Part shown: one piece after another, positions 46,097 through 55,726 of the stretch
How positions within the stretch are numbered: the stretch's first letter is position 1
Layout of the letters: the number at the start of each line of letters is the position of its first letter
DNA from: JAAGZL01 sp964628835
GTDB lineage: Bacteria > Pseudomonadota > Gammaproteobacteria > Chromatiales > Chromatiaceae
Direction of reading: 5' to 3'
Length of the DNA: 64,000 nt
Assembly: GCA_964628835.1 (NCBI GenBank)
Contig: CAZVME010000009.1
Span: forward strand, 1-64,000
Notes under the pieces: model-generated
Seen by the model: only the letters and a program-made list of their open reading frames with translations
Database searches by the model: none
What the model was told of the DNA's origin: nothing
Made by a program: the position numbers and the translations under genes

Positions 46097-46945
46097 ATGA
46101 CAGCAGCGAAAGACAGGAAGATTTTACCGGCACAACTATTCAGTCAACTCCCCGCGGGATCTCTGAGGATTTTGCAGGTCACTGACACCCATCTTTATGC
46201 CGATGCAACCAAGCGTCTGGCCGGGCTAAATACCGACCAATCACTCCTGCAACTACTGCAACTTGCCAGGGACAGAATACTGCCTGCAGACCTGGTGCTT
46301 GTGACCGGCGATCTGGTGCACGACGCCTCCGCCATTGGTTATCAACGACTCAGAGATCACCTGCTAACCCTCAATACCCAGAGCTATTGCATACCTGGAA
46401 ACCATGACCTCAACCCGGTCATGGCAGATAACATGAGCTGTGACAGCATCAGTACAGATGCACTCTCCGAACATGGAAACTGGCTTCTTGTCATGCTTGA
46501 TTCGACCATACCTGGCAAGGTAAAAGGGCATCTGAGCAGCGATCAGCTAGAGCTGCTCAAATCGGCTCTGCAAGACCATCCTGAGTGTAACGTGCTGGTA
46601 TCCCTGCATCACCATCCAGTCCCGCTCGGCTCTGCCTGGATTGACAACCTGGCCCTGGACAACCCGGACGATCTGTTCTCTGTCCTGGACCAGCACAGCA
46701 ATGTACGGGGAGTGCTGTGGGGACACGCCCATCAACTGTATGATGGCGAACGCAATGGGGTAAAACTGATGGGCAGCCCATCCACCTGCATCCAGTTCAA
46801 ACCCGCCCAGGATGAGTTTGGTATACACCAATCCCCGCCGGGTCTGCGCTGGCTGGCGCTACTTCCAGATGGCAGTATCGAAACCGGTATTGAGTATCTC
46901 AGCACCACCTCCCAAGAACTCGATCTGGACTCAGTAGGCTACTGA
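46097..46945 (+). CDS. cpdA: 3',5'-cyclic-AMP phosphodiesterase
   Basis: A 282-residue metallophosphatase. It has the five metal-binding motifs: VTDTHLYAD, VTGDLVHD, IPGNHD, SLHHHP and LWGHAHQ. These and the length match CpdA, which hydrolyses cAMP to AMP and tunes CRP-dependent regulation. Some uncertainty remains because related enzymes act on other phosphodiesters. Confidence 0.92.
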   Translation: MTAAKDRKILPAQLFSQLPAGSLRILQVTDTHLYADATKRLAGLNTDQSLLQLLQLARDRILPADLVLVTGDLVHDASAIGYQRLRDHLLTLNTQSYCIPGNHDLNPVMADNMSCDSISTDALSEHGNWLLVMLDSTIPGKVKGHLSSDQLELLKSALQDHPECNVLVSLHHHPVPLGSAWIDNLALDNPDDLFSVLDQHSNVRGVLWGHAHQLYDGERNGVKLMGSPSTCIQFKPAQDEFGIHQSPPGLRWLALLPDGSIETGIEYLSTTSQELDLDSVGY

Positions 46946-47086
46946 AACTCCCCAGACACCCATCCCATGGGCAGCACTGATTTACCTGCTATTATATCCG
47001 AATAACAGGGACCTCTATTTGTACTACGCGCACAACCGAATACAATAGCTCAAGGTCACAAAATATAATAAACAGTAGGGGCAACA

Positions 47087-48730
47087 GTGGCAAGAGAGAA
47101 CAACACAATCCATCTCACAACTCCTGCGGCAGACGGGAGACCCGATCCTGACACCATAGTCAAGCCACAGGTCCTGCGCGCCTGGGTGGATGACCTCCCC
47201 TACGCCAATCCGCTGGGCACCGCACAGGCAATCCTGGCCTCACTAAAACAGCTGAACCGGCATCCAGACAAACTCTCACAACGCGCCGAGCTTATGCTCA
47301 TCTATATGGAGCCTTTCAACCGAGTCATAGATATGGCCCGCAAACTAAGCTGTGCCATCCACGACGGCCAGAGCCAGGGTAGAGGTGACAGCGAGATACT
47401 TACACTGGCCGGGGCCCTCTGCACCGAGATGTCGTACAGTTTCAAACACATTGTAAACAACGAAGGCCAGCCCAATAAAAAAATCCCCCCGGAGGAGATT
47501 GCCTCGCATATACAGCTTACCATGCACTGCCTGTCACTCGGGCTGATGTTTGAGATGAGCTCGTACCACAAAGAGTCACGCAGCGCCTGGCGTGAGATAT
47601 TCCAATTGCTGATGCAAGCACAACAGCTGGAAGTTGCCAACCTCCCCATAACCACACCACAAGTGGAGTATGAGGTGTCGGTACTGAACAGCTTCAAGTG
47701 CATCCTGCTTACCTCAATCCTAGACCCAACCAGACTCCGCCCGGAAGAGACCTGGGCCAGCTATGACTATCTACAGTGGCATGCAAGTGCCGCCCGCCTG
47801 ATGCCGGCGGCGCAGGTTTCGGGGCATCACGGCAACTATCTGATGCCAAGAGATGGCATGACAAAACCGGTTTTATATGACCAGGAGAAGCCACCATATG
47901 ACCCGGTCAAATACATGCTATGTGAAACTCACAAGCTCAATCTACAGGTAAACCGACACCTGGAGATGCTATCTACAGATGAGTCTACATTAATTAACGG
48001 CACTGAGAATCTGGCTATAGAGAACAAGAGACAGATACTGCGGCAAATGCTGCACATATGGCACACCAATCCCAAGCGTCGACATGAGCGCAGCGACAAA
48101 TTCGACCGGCTATCCTGCGCCTTTGGAATGAGCTCTGTTTACCATTTCCTGAAAAATGGATCCATGAGCAAAGCAGCCTCAACAGCCGGACAGGAACAGA
48201 ACAGCCTCAGCCAGGATAACCCGATCAATCGCCAGGGAGAGCCCAATCTATCTGACGGACTCAACATCTACGAATTCCGACAGGAAGACATAAGCGCAAG
48301 CGGCATAGGGATCCTGTCATCAGAGCAGGAAATCAGCAGCCTGAAGATAGGGCAACTGATCATAGTGGAAAGTAAAATTGGCGGAACACCTGGGCAGTTG
48401 CGAGTAGGCGTGGTAAGAAGAATCGTCAGAAGAGACCACACCACCAAAGAAGTGGGGGTGCAACACCTTCCGGGACGGCTGTTTCCCGCCACCGCCCTGC
48501 CCGAGATATTTGGCCGTAAACACCATGCTGACCTGCAACCATGTCTACTGTTGGAGTTAGGGGGTGATCACCCCAAGGCGATAATTACACCACACCTTAT
48601 CTACCAGGCAAGCCGACACTACATCATAGACGTTACCGGTGGCAACACCAAACGTATCATCGCCGGCAAGCTACTTGAATCCACCTGCTGCTTTGACTGT
48701 TTCGAGTACGATATACTGCGGTTCAGTTAA
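47087..48730 (+). CDS. Uncharacterised protein, possible C-terminal PilZ-like domain
   Basis: A 547-residue cytoplasmic protein starting at GTG, with a GGGG about 6 bases upstream. The first ~300 residues are mostly helical with no recognised domain. Around residue 400 the EDISASGIGIL stretch resembles the D-x-S-x-x-G motif of PilZ c-di-GMP-binding domains, followed by beta-rich sequence (LKIGQLIIVESKIGG, LRVGVVRRIVRRD). A clear RxxxR partner motif is not seen, so c-di-GMP binding is uncertain. Similar long conserved hypothetical proteins occur in gammaproteobacteria. No operon partner is obvious. Confidence 0.7.
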   Translation: MARENNTIHLTTPAADGRPDPDTIVKPQVLRAWVDDLPYANPLGTAQAILASLKQLNRHPDKLSQRAELMLIYMEPFNRVIDMARKLSCAIHDGQSQGRGDSEILTLAGALCTEMSYSFKHIVNNEGQPNKKIPPEEIASHIQLTMHCLSLGLMFEMSSYHKESRSAWREIFQLLMQAQQLEVANLPITTPQVEYEVSVLNSFKCILLTSILDPTRLRPEETWASYDYLQWHASAARLMPAAQVSGHHGNYLMPRDGMTKPVLYDQEKPPYDPVKYMLCETHKLNLQVNRHLEMLSTDESTLINGTENLAIENKRQILRQMLHIWHTNPKRRHERSDKFDRLSCAFGMSSVYHFLKNGSMSKAASTAGQEQNSLSQDNPINRQGEPNLSDGLNIYEFRQEDISASGIGILSSEQEISSLKIGQLIIVESKIGGTPGQLRVGVVRRIVRRDHTTKEVGVQHLPGRLFPATALPEIFGRKHHADLQPCLLLELGGDHPKAIITPHLIYQASRHYIIDVTGGNTKRIIAGKLLESTCCFDCFEYDILRFS

Positions 48731-48767
48731 ACCCATTCAATCTGTACCGCTCACCGCATGTGAGTAT

Positions 48768-50018
48768 TCACTCTCCGCCCCGAAACAGGGAGGCCAGCGA
48801 CACAGACATAGCCCGGCTCTGATCCTTCTCCACCTGCTGCAGTATCTCCCAGAACGCCCTCTCCCCATCATCCGCCACCATCTCAGGCTGTACCAGCCGG
48901 GGAAAGGAGAAGGAACCTGCCCGGTATAGCTCAAGCAGATCTACCTCTGACATGTCCCGGGACAGAACCCAGCCACCGGTCTCTGACTTGACCACAAGTT
49001 GTGCCCTGGAAAGATCATCCAGCAGCGACTCCAGATGCTCTTCCGAGACCCCTTCCAACTCTCTGGCCAGCAGTTTAATGGACAGAAGCTCACCCACATG
49101 CTGCGCCTGCCACAACCTCTGCAGCAGCCGGTAGGCCTGGGCAAATCCTGCCCTACTTCCACCACTTTTCGCCAGATGCCACTCATCACGATAGATACCA
49201 AGACAGCAGGAAAACTCGGCCCCCAGCAGGGTAACCAGCCATGAAAGATAGACCCAGACCAGAAAGATAGGGATGGCGGCCAGGGCGCCATAGATGGCCT
49301 CATAGGCCGGAAAATGCGTCAGATAAAAGGCGAAGCCGCGCTTTGCCAGCTCAAACAACACCGCCGCCAGGACCCCACCGGCCATGGCATGACGGATGGG
49401 TACCCGCCGGTTCGGCACCACAGCATACAACAGGGTGAAGGCTACAGCAGATGCCAAAAGCGGCATCAGTCCCAACAGACGCGCCCCCACACCGAGGGTC
49501 TCTGCCGCATCGGATAACAGGGGGATAGAGACCAGATACGAGGTCACAGCCATACTCACACCAATCAGGAGCGGACCCAGAGAGAGTATGGACCAGTACA
49601 TGATAAACAGACTCAATGGACGGCGTTTGGTCTTGACCCGCCAGATAGTGTTGAAGGCCCGGTCAATATTCGCCATCAACATCAACGCCACCACAACCAG
49701 AAACACAAAGCCGGCGCCGGTAAGTTGTGACGCCTTGTTGCTGAACTGCTGAAAATACTCCTGCAACACCTCGCCCGAGGCCGGAATAAAATTGGCAAAT
49801 ACAAAATCCTGAATCTGCTCGGCCACGCGATCGGAGACCGGAAACGCGGAAAATATCGCCAGCGACACTGTCATCAGCGGCACCAGCGACAGCAGCGTGG
49901 TATAGGTGAGTGATGCCGTACTGGGCAACCCCTGATCTTCAATAAAGCGCGCACCCAGCAGCTTGATAAAGTGCCACTGTCTTTGCATCTGCCTGGAGAC
50001 TGTTTCCATCTGCACCAT
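48768..50018 (-). CDS. YihY/BrkB-family inner-membrane protein
   Basis: A 416-residue membrane protein of the YihY family (once annotated as ribonuclease BN, now considered a membrane protein of unknown function). It has six hydrophobic helices. The first conserved segment is STASLTYTTLLSLVPLMTVSLA, and the later LVWVYLSWLVTLLGAEFSCCLG is also typical. A C-terminal ~130-residue extension looks like a winged-helix-like cytoplasmic region. The gene is convergent with the 47087-48730 gene. Confidence 0.88.
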   Translation of the reverse strand: MVQMETVSRQMQRQWHFIKLLGARFIEDQGLPSTASLTYTTLLSLVPLMTVSLAIFSAFPVSDRVAEQIQDFVFANFIPASGEVLQEYFQQFSNKASQLTGAGFVFLVVVALMLMANIDRAFNTIWRVKTKRRPLSLFIMYWSILSLGPLLIGVSMAVTSYLVSIPLLSDAAETLGVGARLLGLMPLLASAVAFTLLYAVVPNRRVPIRHAMAGGVLAAVLFELAKRGFAFYLTHFPAYEAIYGALAAIPIFLVWVYLSWLVTLLGAEFSCCLGIYRDEWHLAKSGGSRAGFAQAYRLLQRLWQAQHVGELLSIKLLARELEGVSEEHLESLLDDLSRAQLVVKSETGGWVLSRDMSEVDLLELYRAGSFSFPRLVQPEMVADDGERAFWEILQQVEKDQSRAMSVSLASLFRGGE

Positions 50019-50196
50019 CCGAGGTCATTTCCTTAAGATTCTAAATATGGGTTAGAATTCACGATCTGAATTATCATACAGCCTTACCATTAACCCTGTC
50101 GCAGCCAACAACAACCATGCCAGCCACAGCAACTTTATATCCTAGCGTCCCGCTTCAGCAACCCTCGATTGCTGAACACGCCAACGGTTTTGGCTA

Positions 50197-50895
50197 ATGA
50201 TCAGACAATTCCCTCTGATGCTCGGGTCGAAGCAGAGCTCAACCCTGGGCAACTTCATCCCAGGGGAAAACTCGCAGGCGCTATCTGAAATTACGCAATG
50301 TACCAGAGAGCAACAGGGTGGTTATATCTACCTGTGGGGGGCTGATGGCAGCGGCAAGAGCCACCTGATGACAGCAGCCGCCAAAGCGGCCGATGAAAAC
50401 GGCCATGCAGCGGCCTATATCCCACTGTCTCGTGCAGCAGAGCTCTCCCCCAAAATGCTGGCCAATATTGAGCAGATGGGACTGGTATGCCTGGACGACA
50501 TCCATGCCATTGCCGGTAACCACAGCTGGGAAGAGGCACTGTTCCACCTGTTCAATCGCAGCCGGGAGCAAGCCGCAAACCTGATAGTAGCAGCAAACTG
50601 CGGACCTTCTAGCCTGCAGATTGACCTGCCAGATCTGGTTTCCCGCCTTGCATCTGGCGTCAGTTACCGGCTGACCCCACTGGATGACGCAACCAAACTG
50701 GAACTGCTGATGGACCGCGCCAAAAAGCGTGGAATGGAACTGACACCGGAGAGTGCCAACTACATACTCAAAAATTACTCCCGGGATACAGCAGCACTTC
50801 TGGCGCTCCTGGAACAGCTGGATCGAGCCTCTCTGGCAGCCCAACGCAAACTGACCATCCCCTTCATCCGCAGCATGATCACCGCAGAAAACTAA
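50197..50895 (+). CDS. hda: DnaA regulatory inactivator Hda
   Basis: A 232-residue AAA+ protein homologous to the DnaA ATPase core. With the beta clamp it stimulates DnaA-ATP hydrolysis and limits re-initiation. Visible features are the N-terminal clamp-binding-like IRQFPLML, the P-loop GADGSGKSHLM, Walker B LVCLDDIHAI and a C-terminal lid (IPFIRSMITAEN). Length is typical for Hda, and there is no DNA-binding domain IV, which excludes DnaA itself. Confidence 0.92.
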   Translation: MIRQFPLMLGSKQSSTLGNFIPGENSQALSEITQCTREQQGGYIYLWGADGSGKSHLMTAAAKAADENGHAAAYIPLSRAAELSPKMLANIEQMGLVCLDDIHAIAGNHSWEEALFHLFNRSREQAANLIVAANCGPSSLQIDLPDLVSRLASGVSYRLTPLDDATKLELLMDRAKKRGMELTPESANYILKNYSRDTAALLALLEQLDRASLAAQRKLTIPFIRSMITAEN

Positions 50896-51077
50896 TCCAA
50901 TAGGTGTGGAAACGGAACCATTATCAGCATACTATTAACTTTGATTGCGCATGGTTAGGTATTTCATGGACGGTCGCCGGCTTAAACGAGCATCTCACCC
51001 GGCACTCACACCTGCGCCACCGGGGCAAACAAAAAAGCAACAAGCCCCACACAATACATAAAACCAGGTAATCCAAC

Positions 51078-52025
51078 ATGACTACAACATCTGCAAAGAC
51101 AACAGCAGCAGTACTTCCCCTGATCATCACAGCAGCCATAGCCATTGCGGGGTGGGTCAGTTATTTTTTTGCCCAACAGGAAGTCACACAATCACAACAA
51201 CAGACTGAACTTCTGACCTCCAAACTAAAAACCCAGGAAGAGAAGCGGAAGCAGACCCTTCCCACCAAATCACCTGAAAAAAACCAGCAGGCAGCAACGT
51301 CAGCTCTGGCAAATCCAGCTCATGAGAAGGCCCCGGAACCACCAAAAAAATATAACAGACTGTTAATGGCTGAGCGGAAAAAGGCGCTAAAGGAGAGAGA
51401 TGAAGCCCAGACCAGGATCGGTGCCATTCTTAAGGATAATAAAAAAGAATTGGAAGAGAGACAGCAGTTAAGGCAGCAACTGGTTCTGTCAGCAAAAAAC
51501 GTGGAACGGCTAAAGCAGCAGATAAAAGAGGTCTCCACCAACGTCCTGAAGGTACGTGAGCAGGAGGCAGATCGCTTCTCAAAATTAAAGCAACAGTTCG
51601 AGCAGGAACTAAAACAGAAGCAGATAACCATATCTGAGCTCAAGGATAGTATGACGGTGGTGAACGTGACTGCAGAGGTCCTGTTTGGCAGCGGTTCGGC
51701 CTCCATCAAACCCAAGGGGCAGAAGGTTCTTGATTTGATTGCAGAGTCCCTCAACAGCTATCCGGACAGATTGATCAGTATTGAGGGACATACTGATTCA
51801 CTACCGGTGGCAAGCTACTCCCCATATCCAACAAACTGGGAGCTGTCATCTGCACGAGCTGCATCAGCAGCGCGCTATCTGGAAGATAGGGCTAGCGTCG
51901 CAGCAAAACGTATGCAGGTGGTGGGGCACGGCCAATACCGACCAACTGCCACCAATGACACAGCGAAAGGTAGGGCCACCAACCGCAGGATCGAGATCAT
52001 AATGCTACCACCCAGCACCATGTAG
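51078..52025 (+). CDS. OmpA-domain protein with N-terminal anchor and coiled coil
   Basis: A 315-residue envelope protein. An N-terminal membrane helix (VLPLIITAAIAIAGWVSYFF) leads into a long charged coiled coil (about 40-190). A C-terminal OmpA-like peptidoglycan-binding domain follows: VLFGSGSASIKPKGQKVLDLIA, EGHTDSLPV and RAASAARYLED, ending NRRIEI. The layout (inner-membrane anchor, coiled coil, OmpA C domain) is MotB- or YiaD-like, but no MotA partner is nearby. It probably links the cell envelope to peptidoglycan. The specific role is unknown. Confidence 0.85.
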   Translation: MTTTSAKTTAAVLPLIITAAIAIAGWVSYFFAQQEVTQSQQQTELLTSKLKTQEEKRKQTLPTKSPEKNQQAATSALANPAHEKAPEPPKKYNRLLMAERKKALKERDEAQTRIGAILKDNKKELEERQQLRQQLVLSAKNVERLKQQIKEVSTNVLKVREQEADRFSKLKQQFEQELKQKQITISELKDSMTVVNVTAEVLFGSGSASIKPKGQKVLDLIAESLNSYPDRLISIEGHTDSLPVASYSPYPTNWELSSARAASAARYLEDRASVAAKRMQVVGHGQYRPTATNDTAKGRATNRRIEIIMLPPSTM

Positions 52026-52039
52026 GCCGCTGATGGAGG

Positions 52040-52597
52040 TTATTGCTGTCCCTTATTGTGGTCCACGGCGCGCCGGCTCCATACAAACACGTAGTTGACC
52101 CCACTCAGGATAGTGGTGGCCAGGGTAAGCCATAGCAGTCCCTGTAACATCTGTACCGGTATGGACCACAGCCCCTGATCCAGCACCACTGCAAGCACCA
52201 GCACTATCTGCACCACCGTATTAAACTTGCTGATCATGGTGGGTGCGGCATCCAGTTCGGCCACCTGAAAGTTATACACAAAGGCGCCGGTAACTATCAC
52301 CAGGTCACGCAGTATGACCGCAAATACCAGCCATGCAGGAAGCAACTCCAACCATCCCAGGGAGAGGATGGAGAATACCAGCAGAATCTTGTCCGCCAGG
52401 GGATCGAGCAATCCGCCCAGTCGGCTCTGCCAGCCGTAGCGTTTGGCCAGGTAGCCATCCAGTCCATCAGAGATGCCGGCAATGGCGAACAGGACTAAGG
52501 CAACACCAAAGTTGTGTTGCAGTAGCATCCATACCACCGGGATCGATAAAAAGATCCGCATAATACTGATTAGATTGGGAATATCTTTGCCTTGCAT
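52040..52597 (-). CDS. pgsA: CDP-diacylglycerol--glycerol-3-phosphate 3-phosphatidyltransferase
   Basis: A 185-residue inner-membrane enzyme making phosphatidylglycerol phosphate. The CDP-alcohol phosphotransferase motif is complete: DGLDGYLAKRYGWQSRLGG, then LLDPLADK (D-x2-DG-x2-A-x9-G-x3-D-x3-D pattern). It has about five hydrophobic helices and standard PgsA length. It is convergent with the OmpA-domain gene. Confidence 0.95.
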   Translation of the reverse strand: MQGKDIPNLISIMRIFLSIPVVWMLLQHNFGVALVLFAIAGISDGLDGYLAKRYGWQSRLGGLLDPLADKILLVFSILSLGWLELLPAWLVFAVILRDLVIVTGAFVYNFQVAELDAAPTMISKFNTVVQIVLVLAVVLDQGLWSIPVQMLQGLLWLTLATTILSGVNYVFVWSRRAVDHNKGQQ

Positions 52598-53136
52598 ATC
52601 AATCAGATTTCATATCTCTGGTTTAGGTTGGGCTGTACTAGCAGCAATTTAACTATTAACCCGGCAAGCTTATAGATGATGTTCAGCCTGTCCACGCTGG
52701 TTCACGACAAGGCGTCGGTACGCCACTGTAGTCAGTCTACAGCAAGTGCTGATAACGCAGCTCGTGGGCCAGTGTGGACAGGCCTATCTTTTGATTATTC
52801 AATGAGTAAGGGTCTTCAAGAAAACGCCAGCCCATCGTTGCAACTTTTGCTAATGGAGCGGCCATTAGCAAAAGTCGCGCCTTGATCTGACATTTTCTTG
52901 AAGACCTGAACGTCACCTATAAGGTTGCCGGGTTAATAATGCAATAGAACCGGGTGATAATAAACCTGTTGCACTGCAACTGTAAATGGAGCACGCAGGT
53001 ACAGATCTCTCCACAGTTTTGAGAAATTTTTTCAAAAGCCCACACTGTTGGGTTTTCCTGCCCCCAATAAGATTGGTAGAATCCCGCTACTCATAACACA
53101 GTCGGCATACCCAACCCCACAGGCCAGGAGCCAGTA
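52598..53136. other. 539-bp gap with nested palindromes upstream of purM
   Basis: Apart from the large inverted-repeat structures at 52686-52906, no gene was recognised. The remaining 230 bases before purM should contain its promoter. No PurR operator or purine riboswitch signature was seen. Confidence 0.5.
52686..52906. repeat. Two adjacent nested inverted-repeat structures
   Basis: The first structure is closed by gcctgtccacgctgg (52686-52700) and ccagtgtggacaggc (52769-52783), 14 of 15 pairing, with further wobble pairing inside. It holds smaller hairpins ggcgt/acgcc (52711-52724) and ctgta/tacag (52726-52742). The second has an outer perfect 14-bp pair, ggtcttcaagaaaa (52811-52824) with ttttcttgaagacc (52893-52906). 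It encloses an inner perfect 14-bp pair, acttttgctaatgg (52843-52856) with ccattagcaaaagt (52862-52875), loop agcgg. This is too elaborate for a simple terminator. It resembles a REP/MITE-like element or a structured RNA. Confidence 0.8.
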
Positions 53137-54207
53137 ATGAACCAAGACAGCAACGACAGTGCCCCAACCTCACTTAGTTACCGTGATGCTGGGGTGGACA
53201 TTGACGCCGGCAACACCCTGGTGGAGCGCATTAAACCCATTGTAAAGGATACCTTCAGACCTGGCGTGGTAACCGGCCTGGGCGGTTTTGGCGCCCTGTT
53301 TGAGCTGCCTCTGGACCGTTACCAGCAACCCATCCTGGTCTCCGGCACCGATGGCGTAGGCACCAAGCTGAAGCTGGCGCTGGAGATGAACCGCCATGAC
53401 ACCATTGGTATAGACCTGGTGGCCATGTGCGTCAACGACATCATCGTAACCGGGGCGGAACCACTGTTTTTTCTCGACTACTACGCCAGCGGCAAACTAA
53501 ATGTGGATGTAGCCGTGGATGTGGTCAAGGGCATCGCCGAGGGGTGTAAGCAATCCGGCGCGGCACTTACCGGCGGTGAGACCGCTGAGATGCCAGGCAT
53601 GTACAGCGCAGACGACTATGATCTGGCCGGCTTCAGCGTGGGCATAGTGGAGAAATCAAAAATCATCGAACCTGCCAGGGTAGAGGCCGGAGATGTGCTG
53701 ATCGGCATGGCCTCATCCGGCCCCCACTCCAACGGCTACTCCCTGGTTCGCAAGGTGCTGGAGGTGAGCGACACCAACCTACAGCAGCAACTGGGTGACA
53801 CCACCCTGGGTGAGGCCCTGCTGGCCCCCACCCGTATCTATGTAAAACCCCTGCTGGAGCTGCACAACAAGATCCAGATCCACGCCCTGGCCCACATCAC
53901 CGGAGGCGGTCTCCCCGAGAACCTGCCACGGGTGCTGCCCGAAGGCACCAAAGCGGTGATCGACACCGACTCCTGGGAGAGACCGGAGGTATTCAAGTGG
54001 CTGCAACAGGCGGGAAATGTGCAGGAGTCCGAGATGCTGCGCACCTTCAACTGCGGTGTCGGCATGGTGGTGTGTGTATCTGCACAGGATGCAGAGCTGG
54101 CCATGGAGACCCTGACCCAGGCCGGTGAACAGGTATGGCGCCTGGGCTGGATTGAACAATCATCCGGTTCACCCGAGGTGGTTGTCACCTCCGGCGCCAC
54201 GGCATGA
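53137..54207 (+). CDS. purM: Phosphoribosylformylglycinamidine cyclo-ligase (AIR synthetase)
   Basis: A 356-residue enzyme of purine synthesis forming AIR from FGAM. It has SYRDAGVDIDAGNTLVERIK at the N-terminus, VSGTDGVGTKLKLA, GGETAEMPGMY and MASSGPHSNGYSLVRKV, all characteristic. The stop overlaps the purN start as ATGA, so the two are translationally coupled. Length is standard. Confidence 0.97.
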   Translation: MNQDSNDSAPTSLSYRDAGVDIDAGNTLVERIKPIVKDTFRPGVVTGLGGFGALFELPLDRYQQPILVSGTDGVGTKLKLALEMNRHDTIGIDLVAMCVNDIIVTGAEPLFFLDYYASGKLNVDVAVDVVKGIAEGCKQSGAALTGGETAEMPGMYSADDYDLAGFSVGIVEKSKIIEPARVEAGDVLIGMASSGPHSNGYSLVRKVLEVSDTNLQQQLGDTTLGEALLAPTRIYVKPLLELHNKIQIHALAHITGGGLPENLPRVLPEGTKAVIDTDSWERPEVFKWLQQAGNVQESEMLRTFNCGVGMVVCVSAQDAELAMETLTQAGEQVWRLGWIEQSSGSPEVVVTSGATA

Positions 54208-54860
54208 TGGGAAAGCTCCCACTGGTGGTGCTGATCTCTGGCAGCGGCAGCAACCTGCAGGCCATTATTGATGCGGCGGCCGCCGACCTGCCGGTGGAGA
54301 TCCGCGCCGTCATCAGCAACAGGGCCGACGCCTACGGCCTGGAGCGGGCCCGCAAGGCGGGAATAGAGACCTGGGTACTTGATCACAAAGAGTTCGAAGA
54401 TCGGGAACGCTACGACCTGGCCCTGGGTAATCTTATAGAGGAGTACCAACCGGGGCTGGTGATACTGGCCGGGTTCATGCGCATATTGACGCCAGCACTG
54501 GTAAGCCGTTTTCATGGATGTATGCTCAACATCCACCCCTCACTCCTGCCCAAGTTCCGTGGCCTGCACACCCATGAGCGCGCCATCGAAGCAGGTGAGA
54601 CCCTACATGGCGCCAGCGTCCATTTTGTTACCGAAGAGCTGGATGGCGGCCCCCTCATCATCCAGGCCCGGGTGCCGGTTCTAACCGATGATGACCCGGA
54701 CACCCTGGCAGCCAGAGTGCTGGTGCAGGAACATATACTCTACCCCACGGCCATACGCATGTTTGCCGACGGCTCACTACGCATGGATGGAAACGTGGTC
54801 AACCACCAGGGCAAACCTCTGGCATCACCCATACAACTGGACACAGAGAGGGTAACTTAA
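54204..54860 (+). CDS. purN: Phosphoribosylglycinamide formyltransferase
   Basis: A 218-residue folate-dependent GAR transformylase. The N-terminal VVLISGSGSNLQAIIDA binds the substrate phosphate. NIHPSLLPKFRG (Asn and His catalytic) and VTEELDGGPLIIQ (Asp catalytic) are intact. It follows purM with a 4-bp overlap and precedes the DUF3108 gene by 2 bp. Confidence 0.97.
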   Translation: MMGKLPLVVLISGSGSNLQAIIDAAAADLPVEIRAVISNRADAYGLERARKAGIETWVLDHKEFEDRERYDLALGNLIEEYQPGLVILAGFMRILTPALVSRFHGCMLNIHPSLLPKFRGLHTHERAIEAGETLHGASVHFVTEELDGGPLIIQARVPVLTDDDPDTLAARVLVQEHILYPTAIRMFADGSLRMDGNVVNHQGKPLASPIQLDTERVT

Positions 54861-54862
54861 CC

Positions 54863-55594
54863 ATGAAACAGCTGCGCCACATGGGAGTGTCGCTATTGAT
54901 CATAGGGATATTGCTCGTAACAACCGGCACCGTCCTAGCTCAGACCAACCCTTCACTCCACTCATTTACCGCCCAATATCAGCTCAAACGCGGCAGGATG
55001 ATCATCGGCAAGGTGACCACCACTCTGCAACTGGGGCAGGACGGCAGCTACAGTTACAAATCTGTCACCATCCCAGTGGGAATCGTAGCCGCCTTCAGAA
55101 AGGATGAGATCACCGAACTGAGTCAGGGCCGGATTTTGGGGCAGAAGGTCATCCCCTCCAGTTACTACTTCAAACATAAACGAAAAAAACGCCCCAAGCT
55201 CAGAAAACTACAATTTGACTGGGGATCCAGGCGAGTGACCGCCCCTGGAACCAAGCCCGAGTGGAGCAGTTCCATTACCCCAGGCACTCAGGATAAGGCC
55301 AGCAAGATACTGGCCATGATGCTCTCCATGCGGCCTGCAACCACAGATCTAAAGATCCAGGTCGTGGCCAAGAAAAAACTGAAGAGCTACCAGATCAGCA
55401 GGGAAAGACAGGAGCAGCTGGCGGCCGCTGGCAGCAACTACCATACCATCAAGCTCAACGAAGCCAAGGTGGGAAAGCCAGTATCAACCCGCTTCTGGCT
55501 GGCGCCGGAACTCAACTATCTGCCGGTAAAGGTGGAAAGAAAAGAGAAGAAGGATACCTTCACCATGACCCTGGTTAAGTTCAGTCTCGGATAA
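54863..55594 (+). CDS. DUF3108-domain exported protein
   Basis: A 243-residue protein with a signal peptide (SLLIIGILLVTTGTVLAQ) and a DUF3108-like body: FTAQYQLKRGRMIIGKVTTTL near the N-terminus, then basic FKHKRKKRPKLRKLQFDW, ending with PVKVERKEKKDTFTMTLV. Genes of this type often follow purMN in gammaproteobacteria, as here (2-bp gap). The function is unknown; the periplasm or outer-membrane face is the expected location. Confidence 0.85.
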   Translation: MKQLRHMGVSLLIIGILLVTTGTVLAQTNPSLHSFTAQYQLKRGRMIIGKVTTTLQLGQDGSYSYKSVTIPVGIVAAFRKDEITELSQGRILGQKVIPSSYYFKHKRKKRPKLRKLQFDWGSRRVTAPGTKPEWSSSITPGTQDKASKILAMMLSMRPATTDLKIQVVAKKKLKSYQISRERQEQLAAAGSNYHTIKLNEAKVGKPVSTRFWLAPELNYLPVKVERKEKKDTFTMTLVKFSLG

Positions 55595-55726
55595 CCGGCA
55601 CTTAGACGCAAAGCACGCTAAGAAACACATCTGAAATACATGAAAAAAACTTTGCGTCCTTATCGTCTCTGCGAGAGTCGATTATCAGCCTGGACCAGTC
55701 ACTACTTTTTCTGAAGGGCAATAAAT

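Noticed and set aside
52676..52885. 69-codon plus-strand frame
   Set aside because: It runs through the nested inverted repeats and has no protein-like features or ribosome-binding site.
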